Positions 1 to 5,772 of a stretch of 5,772 nucleotides of DNA are shown piece after piece. A model generated the notes under the pieces. It did not search any database, was not told the origin of the DNA, and worked only from the letters and a program-made list of their open reading frames with translations. Position numbers and translations under genes: made by a program. The stretch lies in contig CAYYAU010000079.1 of the NCBI GenBank assembly GCA_964469765.1, forward strand, positions 1 through 5,772. The letters run 5' to 3'. Every line of letters starts with the position of its first letter. The stretch's first letter is position 1. The stretch comes from CAYYAU01 sp964469765 [NCBI: uncultured Clostridia bacterium] (lineage in GTDB: Bacteria; UBA6262; WVXT01; CAYYAU01).

Positions 1-846
1 ATCCTTAATTGAAAAAAGAATAGAGGTTTTGTCATCACCACTTTTAGAGACTAACTGATTACTTATCACTAAAAATCTTGTAACGTTATTTACTGTATTT
101 TCAATTCTTGAAGCAATAATGTTTAAACCATAAATCTTAGAAGCAAGAGAGGTTGCTATAGCTGCTGAAGATAAATCCTTTCTACACATCTGAGCAGCCT
201 TTGCGGTTGATGATACCTCTACTAACTCTGCCCAGGATAAATTTGATTCTAACCAATTTCTACATTGAGATAAAGCCTGAGGATGAGAATATATTTTTTT
301 TATCTTCTTTAGGTTTACTGTTTTAGAAAGAAGATGATGCTCAATTTCCAAAAATATCTCTGCAGAAATCTTTAAATCAGAATCAATAAACATATCCAAA
401 GTATAAGTTATAACACCTTCGGTAGAATTTTCAATTGGCACAACACCATAATCAACTCTTTTCTTTTCTACTTCGTTAAACACATCACCAATACTTTTCT
501 GAGGAGAAAATAATGCCTCCCTACCAAAATTCTTAATAGCTGCTAAATGAGTAAATGTTGACCTTGGCCCTAAGTAAGCAACCGTTAACCTCTTTTGAAG
601 ATTTCGGGAACCAATTAATATTTCATTAAAGATTGACTCCAATGTTTCCTTTGGTAAAGGACCTGTGTTTTTATCAATTAAACTTTTTATAATCTTTTTT
701 TCTCTCTCTGGAGCATAGAACCGTTTTTTCTGTGATAACTTTAATTTCCCAATTTCTTTGGCTATTTTCATTCTTTGATTAAGTAACTCTAATATTTGTT
801 CATCAATTTTAGTTATCTTACTCCTTAAAGTATCAATTTTTTTCAT
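1..846 (-). CDS. pheA: Bifunctional chorismate mutase / prephenate dehydratase (P-protein), 3' end beyond the window
   Basis: Converts chorismate to prephenate and then to phenylpyruvate, the committed steps of phenylalanine synthesis in the cytoplasm. The 282 visible residues start at an ATG with a good ribosome binding site. Residues 1-85 are an AroQ-type chorismate mutase helical domain; by spacing, R8, R25, K36, R48 and E49 fall where the E. coli P-protein has its active-site Arg, Lys and Glu. Residues 90-265 are the prephenate dehydratase domain, with GPRSTFTH (93-100), VVPIENSTEG (135-144) and the catalytic TRF motif (256-258). DKTSILF just before the edge begins the regulatory ACT domain, so the phenylalanine-binding motifs are not visible and feedback inhibition can only be assumed from the family. 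It is the last gene seen of the operon, 87 nt after scpB; no convincing separate promoter or attenuator is visible in that gap. Identity is very secure. Confidence 0.96.
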   Translation of the reverse strand, partial: MKKIDTLRSKITKIDEQILELLNQRMKIAKEIGKLKLSQKKRFYAPEREKKIIKSLIDKNTGPLPKETLESIFNEILIGSRNLQKRLTVAYLGPRSTFTHLAAIKNFGREALFSPQKSIGDVFNEVEKKRVDYGVVPIENSTEGVITYTLDMFIDSDLKISAEIFLEIEHHLLSKTVNLKKIKKIYSHPQALSQCRNWLESNLSWAELVEVSSTAKAAQMCRKDLSSAAIATSLASKIYGLNIIASRIENTVNNVTRFLVISNQLVSKSGDDKTSILFSIKD

Positions 847-850
847 ATAT

Positions 851-858
851 TCCCCTTT
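851..858 (-). promoter_or_regulatory. Ribosome binding site of pheA
   Basis: On the minus strand AAAGGGGA lies four bases upstream of the pheA ATG. It is the strongest Shine-Dalgarno-like sequence in the window and fixes the pheA start. The other genes here have weaker or no such sites. Confidence 0.6.
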
Positions 859-933
859 CAAACCAATCTCATAATGTATATCTATCAAAAACAATTAAAC
901 GGAGGCTAAATATATATACTTTTTTATCTCTAA

Positions 934-1461
934 CTATGTTATTTCTCTCTCAAAATCCTCTAAAGAAGGGAGTTGTTCTAAAGAATAAAGACCAAAATAA
1001 TGCAAGAATTTATCGGATGTCCTATACAACAAAGGCCGACCAATGGTTCTTTTTTTACCACATATCTTGATAAGCTTCTTCTCTAAAAGAGTTCTTATTA
1101 CACCACTACTATCAATACCTCTTATCTTATCAATCTCTACTTTTGTAATTGGTTGTTTATAAGCAATTATGGATAAGGTTTCTAATCCCTGCTGAGAAAG
1201 TTTATATGTTGTTTCTGATTTGTAAAGCTTCTTAATCCAATCCTTATACTCGGGTAAAGTAGCAAACTGATAACCAGAAGCAATCATCACAACCTGAAAT
1301 GGAGAAGACCGCTGAGTATATTCACTCTTTAATTCATCAATAATTTTCTCTATCACCTCTTTACTTTCTCCAGTTATCTCAGAAAACCTCTCTAAGGAAA
1401 CAGGGGTTAGACTCACAAAAAGCAAACACTCAACTATTTTTTTTAATCTATCTTTTTCCAT
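934..1461 (-). CDS. scpB: Segregation and condensation protein B
   Basis: ScpB is the dimeric winged-helix (kite) subunit that joins ScpA and SMC in the bacterial condensin and helps chromosome compaction and segregation. From the ATG the protein has 175 residues, a little shorter than the B. subtilis protein. Residues 1-80 form the first winged helix, and residues 85-165 the second, which holds the family signature: LETLSIIAYKQPIT (93-106), IRGIDS (113-118), GRPLLYRT (141-148) and FLHYFGL (152-158). The ATG at 1461 is chosen because family members begin with a similar short stretch before the first helix. An in-frame TTG at 1473 would add MLIK and overlap the scpA end by 7 nt; with no clear Shine-Dalgarno for either, this stays open. 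With the ATG, the gap after the scpA stop is 5 nt, so translation is probably coupled. Confidence 0.94.
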   Translation of the reverse strand: MEKDRLKKIVECLLFVSLTPVSLERFSEITGESKEVIEKIIDELKSEYTQRSSPFQVVMIASGYQFATLPEYKDWIKKLYKSETTYKLSQQGLETLSIIAYKQPITKVEIDKIRGIDSSGVIRTLLEKKLIKICGKKRTIGRPLLYRTSDKFLHYFGLYSLEQLPSLEDFEREIT

Positions 1462-1466
1462 TTTTA

Positions 1467-2180
1467 TCAACAATTCTTTTTGGTTTTTAAATATACTCTA
1501 ATCTGACCAAACAGTCTATTTTGTTTTAAAATAATCTTCTTTAAAAATACAAGTTCTAACAATGCAATAAATGTTACAATGAGATAAGATTTACTCATAT
1601 CCTTTAAAAATAGAGAAGAAAATGACACAAACTTTTTCCCTTCAAGAAAAGAAATGATTTCAGCAATTCTATCCTCTACACTTATTTCTTGTTCAATTAT
1701 TTCTTTAACTTCTGGTTTTGCTTTAAAATAAACCTTATGAAATGCAGTAACTAAATCATATAAAGAAACATCTAAACTAAAATCCTGGTCCTTAAATTCG
1801 GGAAAAACCTCTCTAAAAAAAACTTCTTGCCTTTGGATCTCTTTTTCTTTTAGAAAGGCACCTACCTCTTTAAACTTCTTATACTCTAAAAGTCTCTCAA
1901 CTAACTCTTTCCTGGGGTCTTCTTCTTGTTCTTCTGGTAACTCTTCTTTAGGAAGTAACATCTTAGATTTAATCTGCAACAGAGTGGCTGCCATAATAAG
2001 AAATTCAGTAGCCACCTCAACATCAAAAAACTCCATTCTCTCAATATAGGAAAGGTACTGTGAAGTTATTTCAGCAATAGGAATATCATAGATATTAATA
2101 TTATTCTGTTTCACCAAAAAAAGTAAAAGGTCTAAAGGACCTTCAAACTGTTCTGTAACAACCTTGTATTTATTTTCCAT
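1467..2180 (-). CDS. scpA: Segregation and condensation protein A
   Basis: ScpA is the kleisin subunit that bridges the SMC heads and binds ScpB. The 237-residue protein, close to the usual length, has the N-terminal signature FEGPLDLLL (12-20), the long SMC-neck-binding helix around EFLIMAATLLQIKSKMLLP (59-77), an acidic linker rich in Glu (79-88), a charged helical middle, and a C-terminal winged helix (about 165-232) with the typical IVTFIALLEL helix (201-210) that contacts the SMC cap. The ATG is preceded by GGGAAG at five bases, an acceptable ribosome binding site. It lies 40 nt after trpS and directly before scpB, the standard scpAB pair. The smc gene is not in the window. Confidence 0.96.
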   Translation of the reverse strand: MENKYKVVTEQFEGPLDLLLFLVKQNNINIYDIPIAEITSQYLSYIERMEFFDVEVATEFLIMAATLLQIKSKMLLPKEELPEEQEEDPRKELVERLLEYKKFKEVGAFLKEKEIQRQEVFFREVFPEFKDQDFSLDVSLYDLVTAFHKVYFKAKPEVKEIIEQEISVEDRIAEIISFLEGKKFVSFSSLFLKDMSKSYLIVTFIALLELVFLKKIILKQNRLFGQIRVYLKTKKNC

Positions 2181-2220
2181 AGTATCTTCCCATAGGTTAA
2201 AAACAGGTCATAGGTTTAGG

Positions 2221-3210
2221 TTATATTCCTATTTTTACTTTTTCTCTAACCTCATGCATAGTTTTTTGTGCTATCTGCTGAGCTTTTTTCTTTCCCTGTT
2301 GTAAAATATCAAAAACCTCATTTCTTCTATTTTCCCATTTATTTCTCTGTTCTCTAAACATACTAAATTTCTCAACTAAAACATTAGAAAGCCTCTTTTT
2401 ACATTCCTTACAACCAATCTTTCCTTGTTTGCAATGATTCTGAATATCTTTAACATTCCCATTAAAAATCTTATGAAAAGAGAAAACAGAACAAACCTCA
2501 GGATGACCTTTATCATAAGGATGTATCCGTTGAGGGTCGGTAATCATAAGGTTAATCTTTTTCTCAATATCTTTTGGTGAATCTGAAAGATATATACAAT
2601 TATTATAGCTTTTACTCATCTTTTTACCATCAGTCCCAATTACCTTTGGGACCTTTGTCAAAAGTGCCTGAGGTTCAGGAAACACCTTTCCATAAAAAGA
2701 GTTAAATCTTCTGGCAATCTCTCTTGTTAGTTCAAGATGAGGAATCTGGTCTTCACCAACTGGGACATAACTTGCTTTGTAAATTAATATATCAGCAGCT
2801 TGCAAAACAGGATAACCCAAAAATCCATAGGTAGACAAATCCTTCTCTTTTAACTCATTCTGTTTCTGTTTATATGTAGGACATCTCTGTAACCATCCTA
2901 AAGGTGTTATCATTGAAAAAAGAAGATGTAGCTCGCTGTGTTCCACTATCTGTGATTGAATAAATATCACAGATTTTTCTGGGGTTAACCCGCTAGATAA
3001 CCAATCAATTACCATCTCTATAGTATTTTCCTTTATATAGGAGGTGTCAGCATAATTTGAGGTTAAAGCATGCCAATCAGCAACCATATAAAAGCATTCA
3101 TACGAATCCTGAAGTTTAACCCAGTTTTCCAATGCACCTAAATAGTTACCCAAATGCAATTTGCCACTTGGTTGCATTCCACTTAATATTCTTTTCATTT
3201 TGTTCTTCAT
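2221..3210 (-). CDS. trpS: Tryptophanyl-tRNA synthetase with an iron-sulfur-type Cys motif
   Basis: Cytoplasmic class Ic synthetase that charges tRNA-Trp. The 329-residue length is normal for the short bacterial form. Visible landmarks are the HIGH-like motif in PSGKLHLGN (14-22), YPVLQAAD with the likely tryptophan-binding Asp (D140), VGEDQIPH (151-158) and a perfect KMSKS loop (197-201). The C-terminal anticodon-binding part carries C240, C260, C267 and C270. The pattern C-x19-C-x6-C-x2-C closely resembles the [4Fe-4S] site described for Thermotoga maritima TrpRS (first spacing 22 there, from memory). The ATG at 3210 directly follows the protease stop codon, with AGGG seven bases upstream; the in-frame ATG at 3198 (M5) is a possible alternative. 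No T-box or Trp leader peptide is seen, consistent with expression from the upstream operon promoter. Confidence 0.97.
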   Translation of the reverse strand: MKNKMKRILSGMQPSGKLHLGNYLGALENWVKLQDSYECFYMVADWHALTSNYADTSYIKENTIEMVIDWLSSGLTPEKSVIFIQSQIVEHSELHLLFSMITPLGWLQRCPTYKQKQNELKEKDLSTYGFLGYPVLQAADILIYKASYVPVGEDQIPHLELTREIARRFNSFYGKVFPEPQALLTKVPKVIGTDGKKMSKSYNNCIYLSDSPKDIEKKINLMITDPQRIHPYDKGHPEVCSVFSFHKIFNGNVKDIQNHCKQGKIGCKECKKRLSNVLVEKFSMFREQRNKWENRRNEVFDILQQGKKKAQQIAQKTMHEVREKVKIGI

Positions 3211-3843
3211 CTATAACCCTAATAAAAGACTATAAAACAATCCAACAATAGGCATCAAGATTCTCCATAATATCCCTGTAAAAAAAAGAAAAAATATAAT
3301 CAAAAACCCATAGGGTGATAGTTGTTTATACTTTAACATTAATGTTGTAGGAAGAAGACCTAATATTACATTAGAACCATCTAATGGCGGAACAGGTATA
3401 AGATTAAATATCCCAAGTAAAAGATTAATAAAAACACTAAATTGAATAATGCTTATTACTAATATCACAAATTGAGTTGGTTTAACATTTAAAAACTTTA
3501 AAATCCAAAAGAGTATAGCAAAAACAATGGCAAGAAAAAAATTAGCCAAAGGACCAGATAGTCCTACCTTAAAAAGACCAAGTTTTGGATTATAAAAATT
3601 ATTTGGATTTATAGGAACAGGTTTAGCCCAGCCAAAAATAAAAGGTGCTTTTAGTATAATCAACATTAGAGGAAAAATAATCATTCCAAAAATATCAATA
3701 TGAGCAATAGGGTTTAAGGTCAGTCTTCCTGCCAATTTTGCAGTATCATCCCCGTTTTTATAAGCCATCCATCCATGTGCATACTCATGAACTGTTATGG
3801 CAAAAAGAAAAATTGTTATTTGTAAAAGGATAGGTAAACGCAT
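3211..3843 (-). CDS. Site-2-type intramembrane zinc metalloprotease (peptidase M50 family)
   Basis: Polytopic membrane protein of 210 residues in the compact M50 group without PDZ or CBS domains. The first membrane helix (about 4-26) holds the zinc motif HEYAH (19-23). LNPIAHID (43-50) and GWAKPVP (71-77) are family signatures, LSGPLANF (95-102) opens the next helix, and NLIPVPPLDG (147-156) gives the third zinc ligand, D155. Further hydrophobic segments lie at about 50-70, 98-118, 124-147 and 178-208. All catalytic elements are intact. Its substrate is unknown; no anti-sigma factor or other likely target is adjacent. Proteases of this type are often found beside trpS and scpAB in bacteria, which reflects gene order rather than shared function. 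It is the first gene after a strong promoter that lies only eight bases from its ATG. No other start codon precedes HEYAH, so the start is firm. Confidence 0.93.
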   Translation of the reverse strand: MRLPILLQITIFLFAITVHEYAHGWMAYKNGDDTAKLAGRLTLNPIAHIDIFGMIIFPLMLIILKAPFIFGWAKPVPINPNNFYNPKLGLFKVGLSGPLANFFLAIVFAILFWILKFLNVKPTQFVILVISIIQFSVFINLLLGIFNLIPVPPLDGSNVILGLLPTTLMLKYKQLSPYGFLIIFFLFFTGILWRILMPIVGLFYSLLLGL

Positions 3844-3851
3844 ATCTTTAG

Positions 3852-3881
3852 ATTTTACTAAATAATAATATTAACTGTCAA
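3852..3881 (-). promoter_or_regulatory. Sigma-70-type promoter of the M50-trpS-scpA-scpB-pheA operon
   Basis: On the minus strand a perfect -35 box TTGACA (3876-3881) is separated by 18 bp (3858-3875) from TAAAAT (3852-3857), a five-of-six match to the -10 consensus. The DNA upstream, between mobA and the -35 box, is almost all A and T and could act as an UP element. It lies in the 72-nt gap before the protease gene, the right place for an operon promoter. The expected transcription start, about six to nine bases past the -10 box, falls at or next to the protease ATG. In AT-rich DNA such matches can arise by chance, but this one combines a perfect -35 box with suitable position and spacing. 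Confidence 0.65.
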
Positions 3882-3915
3882 ATAATATATAACAAAAATG
3901 TAATAAAAAGGTATA

Positions 3916-4479
3916 TTATAAATCTTTATATCTATTTATATTTTTAAAACACATCAGGGTGTTATCAAACTTCTCTACCATTCTTTTTTCAATAAATTTT
4001 GTTTTTATATTCTTTATTAAGTTGTGTAGTGAGTAATGTTTTTCTGTAATTAATTTTAACACTTTCTTTTTAATATTTTTATGATAGATTGCGTATAAAG
4101 GTTCTATTTTTCCATTCACATTAGGGACAACTGCTTCGTAACTTTTTCTTATTCTATTCATAAATCTTATTAGCTCTATATTAACAAAAGGCATATCACA
4201 ACCAATCAAAAAAATGTAATCAGTTAAAGAAAAATGTAGAGCGGTATATAAACCCGAAATAGGACCCCTGGAAGGAACAATATCTTTATATATTCTTCCT
4301 GGGAAGAATGAATAAAGAGAGGGCTTATTTGTTATCAAAATAAGATTAGAAGATAGAGTTTTTAATGAATTACTAATGATATCTATTAATCTAACACCAT
4401 CTATTTTTAATAATGCCTTTTGTTTCCCTTTAAATCGTAAAGATTTTCCTCCAGCTAAAATTACAGGGGTTAAATTCAT
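3916..4479 (-). CDS. mobA: Molybdenum cofactor guanylyltransferase (MobA-type nucleotidyltransferase)
   Basis: Transfers GMP from GTP to Mo-molybdopterin to give the guanine dinucleotide cofactor used by DMSO-reductase-family enzymes such as formate dehydrogenases. The 187-residue length is normal. It has the N-terminal nucleotide-binding loop LAGGKSLR (8-15) with K21 and ALL following, RGPISG (71-76), the metal-binding GCDMP (93-97; D95), EPLYAIYH (126-133) and the C-terminal FKNIN element typical of MobA. Gln20 stands where many MobA proteins have Asp before the lysine. The related MocA and CofC transferases are less likely because of the GPISG, EPLYAIYH and FKNIN elements. The gene sits 77 nt after the NuoF-like gene on the same strand and no strong promoter is seen between them, so co-transcription is probable. 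Its ribosome binding site is poor: the bases before the ATG are mostly A. Confidence 0.88.
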   Translation of the reverse strand: MNLTPVILAGGKSLRFKGKQKALLKIDGVRLIDIISNSLKTLSSNLILITNKPSLYSFFPGRIYKDIVPSRGPISGLYTALHFSLTDYIFLIGCDMPFVNIELIRFMNRIRKSYEAVVPNVNGKIEPLYAIYHKNIKKKVLKLITEKHYSLHNLIKNIKTKFIEKRMVEKFDNTLMCFKNINRYKDL

Positions 4480-4556
4480 ATCTATTTTTGTTTTCTATAT
4501 TCTTTTACTCCCAAGGCAGAATGTGTTTTTCAGTTTGAGAAAAAACTTATTCTTCC

Positions 4557-5772
4557 TCACATTCCTTCTAACTCTTTTCTAAAATACTTTAATGCTGAGT
4601 TTATAGGAAACCAAGCAGACTGACCAAAACCACATAAGGATGCTCTATTCATTACTTTAGCAAGTTCTAACACTGTGTCAATATCATCTTTTTTACCTTT
4701 ACCTAAAAAGAACCTTTTCATTATCTCTTTAATCCTAAGAGAACCTATTCTACAAGGTATACATCTTCCACATGATTCATGAACAAAGAATCCAAAAATA
4801 TTATATAAAAACTCTGCAATTGAAATGTCTGTACTTATAACAAAAATTGAGCCTGCTCCTAATGTAAGTCCAAATTCTCTTAAAGTATCATAATCAAGAG
4901 AGATATCCAACATGTCAGGGGGGACAATACCTCCTGTTGTTCCTCCTATCTGAACAAGTTTCAGTGTTTTTTCGTTAACAACCCCTTTTCCATAATTAAA
5001 TATGAGCTCTTTTAATGATATTCCCAAATCAGCCTCAATAACGCCTCTCTGTTTTACCATACCTGTGAGTGAAAAAAGTTTAGTCCCTGGTGAAGTCTCT
5101 GTTCCATACTGCTTAAACCATTCATCTCCATTTAATAAAATAAACGGAAGGTTTGCTAATGTCTCAATATTATTCACATGAGACATAAACCCATAGAGGG
5201 TTTTATAATTAGTATAGGGAGACTTCAATCTCGGAGTTCCTCTTTTACCTTCTAGTGATTCTAATAAAGCAGTTTTTTCACCACACACATATGACCCAGC
5301 ACCTATTGTAATATCAATATCAAAATTGAAACTTCTATTTAAAATATTTTCCCCCAAGAAACCTTTTTGCTTTGCTTGATAAATTGCTTTTTTCAATCTT
5401 TTTCTTGATATCACATAGTCTCCTCTAATGTAGATTAACCCTTTTTCTACACCCAAGGCATATCCTGCTATAATAATACCTTCAATAATAAGATGTGGAT
5501 TTCCTTCCATAAGTATTCTATCTTTAAAGGTGCCTGGCTCTCCTTCATCAGCATTTGCTATAAGATATTTAATCTCAGATTTATCACTTCTTAACAATGA
5601 CCATTTAACACCGGTAGGAAAACCGCTGCCTCCCCTTCCTCTTAATCCTGACTTTCTTACAATCTCAACAACCTCATCTGGAGAATATAAGTTAACAACT
5701 TTCTCTAACGCACTATATCCTCCGACAGTTATATAATCATCAATATTCTCAGGATTAATCTTTCCGATATCC
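4557..5772 (-). CDS. NADH-binding flavoprotein subunit of the NuoF/HydB/FdhB family, N-terminus beyond the window
   Basis: Diaphorase subunit that passes electrons between NAD(P)H, FMN and iron-sulfur clusters in complex I, bifurcating hydrogenases or NAD-linked formate dehydrogenases. The 404 visible residues contain the FMN-binding loop GRGGSGFPTG (45-54), ADEGEPGTFKDR (74-85), the SYVCGEKTALLESLEG segment (160-175) and the N3-type [4Fe-4S] site SCGRCIPC plus SLCGFG (C334, C337, C340, C380). The frame stays open to the window edge, so the true start is outside. INPENIDDY near the edge resembles the linker seen in soluble HydB/HndC/FdhB proteins after an N-terminal thioredoxin-like domain, favouring these over respiratory NuoF. 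The protein stops right after the cluster domain, so the C-terminal ferredoxin found in many HydB/HndC proteins is absent. Lys166 replaces a normally conserved Glu. The following mobA hints at a molybdoenzyme partner. Family is certain; the complex is not. Confidence 0.9.
   Translation of the reverse strand, partial: DIGKINPENIDDYITVGGYSALEKVVNLYSPDEVVEIVRKSGLRGRGGSGFPTGVKWSLLRSDKSEIKYLIANADEGEPGTFKDRILMEGNPHLIIEGIIIAGYALGVEKGLIYIRGDYVISRKRLKKAIYQAKQKGFLGENILNRSFNFDIDITIGAGSYVCGEKTALLESLEGKRGTPRLKSPYTNYKTLYGFMSHVNNIETLANLPFILLNGDEWFKQYGTETSPGTKLFSLTGMVKQRGVIEADLGISLKELIFNYGKGVVNEKTLKLVQIGGTTGGIVPPDMLDISLDYDTLREFGLTLGAGSIFVISTDISIAEFLYNIFGFFVHESCGRCIPCRIGSLRIKEIMKRFFLGKGKKDDIDTVLELAKVMNRASLCGFGQSAWFPINSALKYFRKELEGM

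Noticed and set aside
847-933. Possible own promoter or attenuator for pheA in the 87-nt gap
   Set aside because: A TATACATTAT stretch resembles a -10 box, but no -35 box lies at proper spacing. There is no Phe-rich leader frame and no terminator hairpin. CCTCC in the leader could pair only four bases with the pheA ribosome binding site.
2191-2216. Direct repeat CATAGGTT, two copies 18 bp apart, in the trpS-scpA gap
   Set aside because: Only 8 bp and two copies; no third copy was noticed and there is no regulator context. Likely chance, or a remnant of a small duplication.
4525-4546. Inverted repeat GTTTTTC / GAAAAAAC with a 7-nt loop after the NuoF-like gene
   Set aside because: The stem is imperfect and almost wholly A/T, and on the minus strand it is not followed by a T-tract. 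It does not qualify as a terminator.
4480-4556. Possible promoter for mobA with TATAGA as -10
   Set aside because: The hexamer at proper distance (TTCTGC) matches the -35 consensus at only two positions, so read-through from the upstream gene is more likely.
4495-4560. Minus-strand GTG-initiated reading frame of 21 residues overlapping the end of the NuoF-like gene
   Set aside because: No ribosome binding site, no recognisable product, and a length expected by chance.
4376-4582. Open frame of 68 codons on the plus strand
   Set aside because: It lies mostly antisense to the 5' end of mobA and the mobA-diaphorase gap, has low-complexity Phe/Leu-rich coding and matches no family. Conserved motifs are on the minus strand.
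5595-5597. TTG as the start codon of the NuoF-like gene
   Set aside because: The frame remains open upstream to the window edge and encodes the conserved FMN loop GRGGSGFPTG, so this codon is an internal leucine.
5530-5736. Open frame of 68 codons on the plus strand
   Set aside because: It is wholly antisense to the conserved FMN-binding region of the NuoF-like gene.

Overview
The window is AT-rich bacterial DNA with seven genes, all on the minus strand and closely packed. It has no RNA gene, insertion sequence, CRISPR array or phage-like gene. Every product belongs to a recognisable bacterial family. The gene content (an NADH-type diaphorase subunit, molybdenum-cofactor maturation, and a tryptophanyl-tRNA synthetase carrying an iron-sulfur Cys motif as in Thermotoga) points to an anaerobic bacterium, possibly of a poorly sampled phylum. 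The phylum cannot be fixed from this sequence.

In the direction of transcription (right to left), the first gene is a NuoF/HydB/FdhB-type flavoprotein whose N-terminus lies beyond the right edge. A MobA-type molybdenum cofactor guanylyltransferase follows after 77 nt. This pairing suggests the tail of a locus for a molybdo- or tungsto-enzyme, perhaps an NAD-linked formate dehydrogenase, but the catalytic subunit is not in view.

A near-consensus sigma-70-type promoter (TTGACA, 18 bp, TAAAAT) then opens a second transcription unit: an M50 site-2-type membrane metalloprotease, trpS, scpA, scpB and pheA, the last cut by the left edge. The first four are joined by very short gaps (protease stop adjacent to the trpS ATG, 40 nt, then 5 nt). 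pheA follows after an 87-nt gap with its own good ribosome binding site. ScpA and ScpB are the non-SMC subunits of the chromosome condensin. PheA and TrpS belong to aromatic amino acid synthesis and use. The operon is best read as conserved housekeeping gene order rather than one pathway.

I found no previously undescribed system. The points worth checking are a Glu-to-Lys change at the presumed NADH-site glutamate of the NuoF-like protein, a [4Fe-4S]-type Cys motif in TrpS, the placement of the promoter so close to the protease ATG that the mRNA would be leaderless or nearly so, and the diaphorase-mobA pairing.
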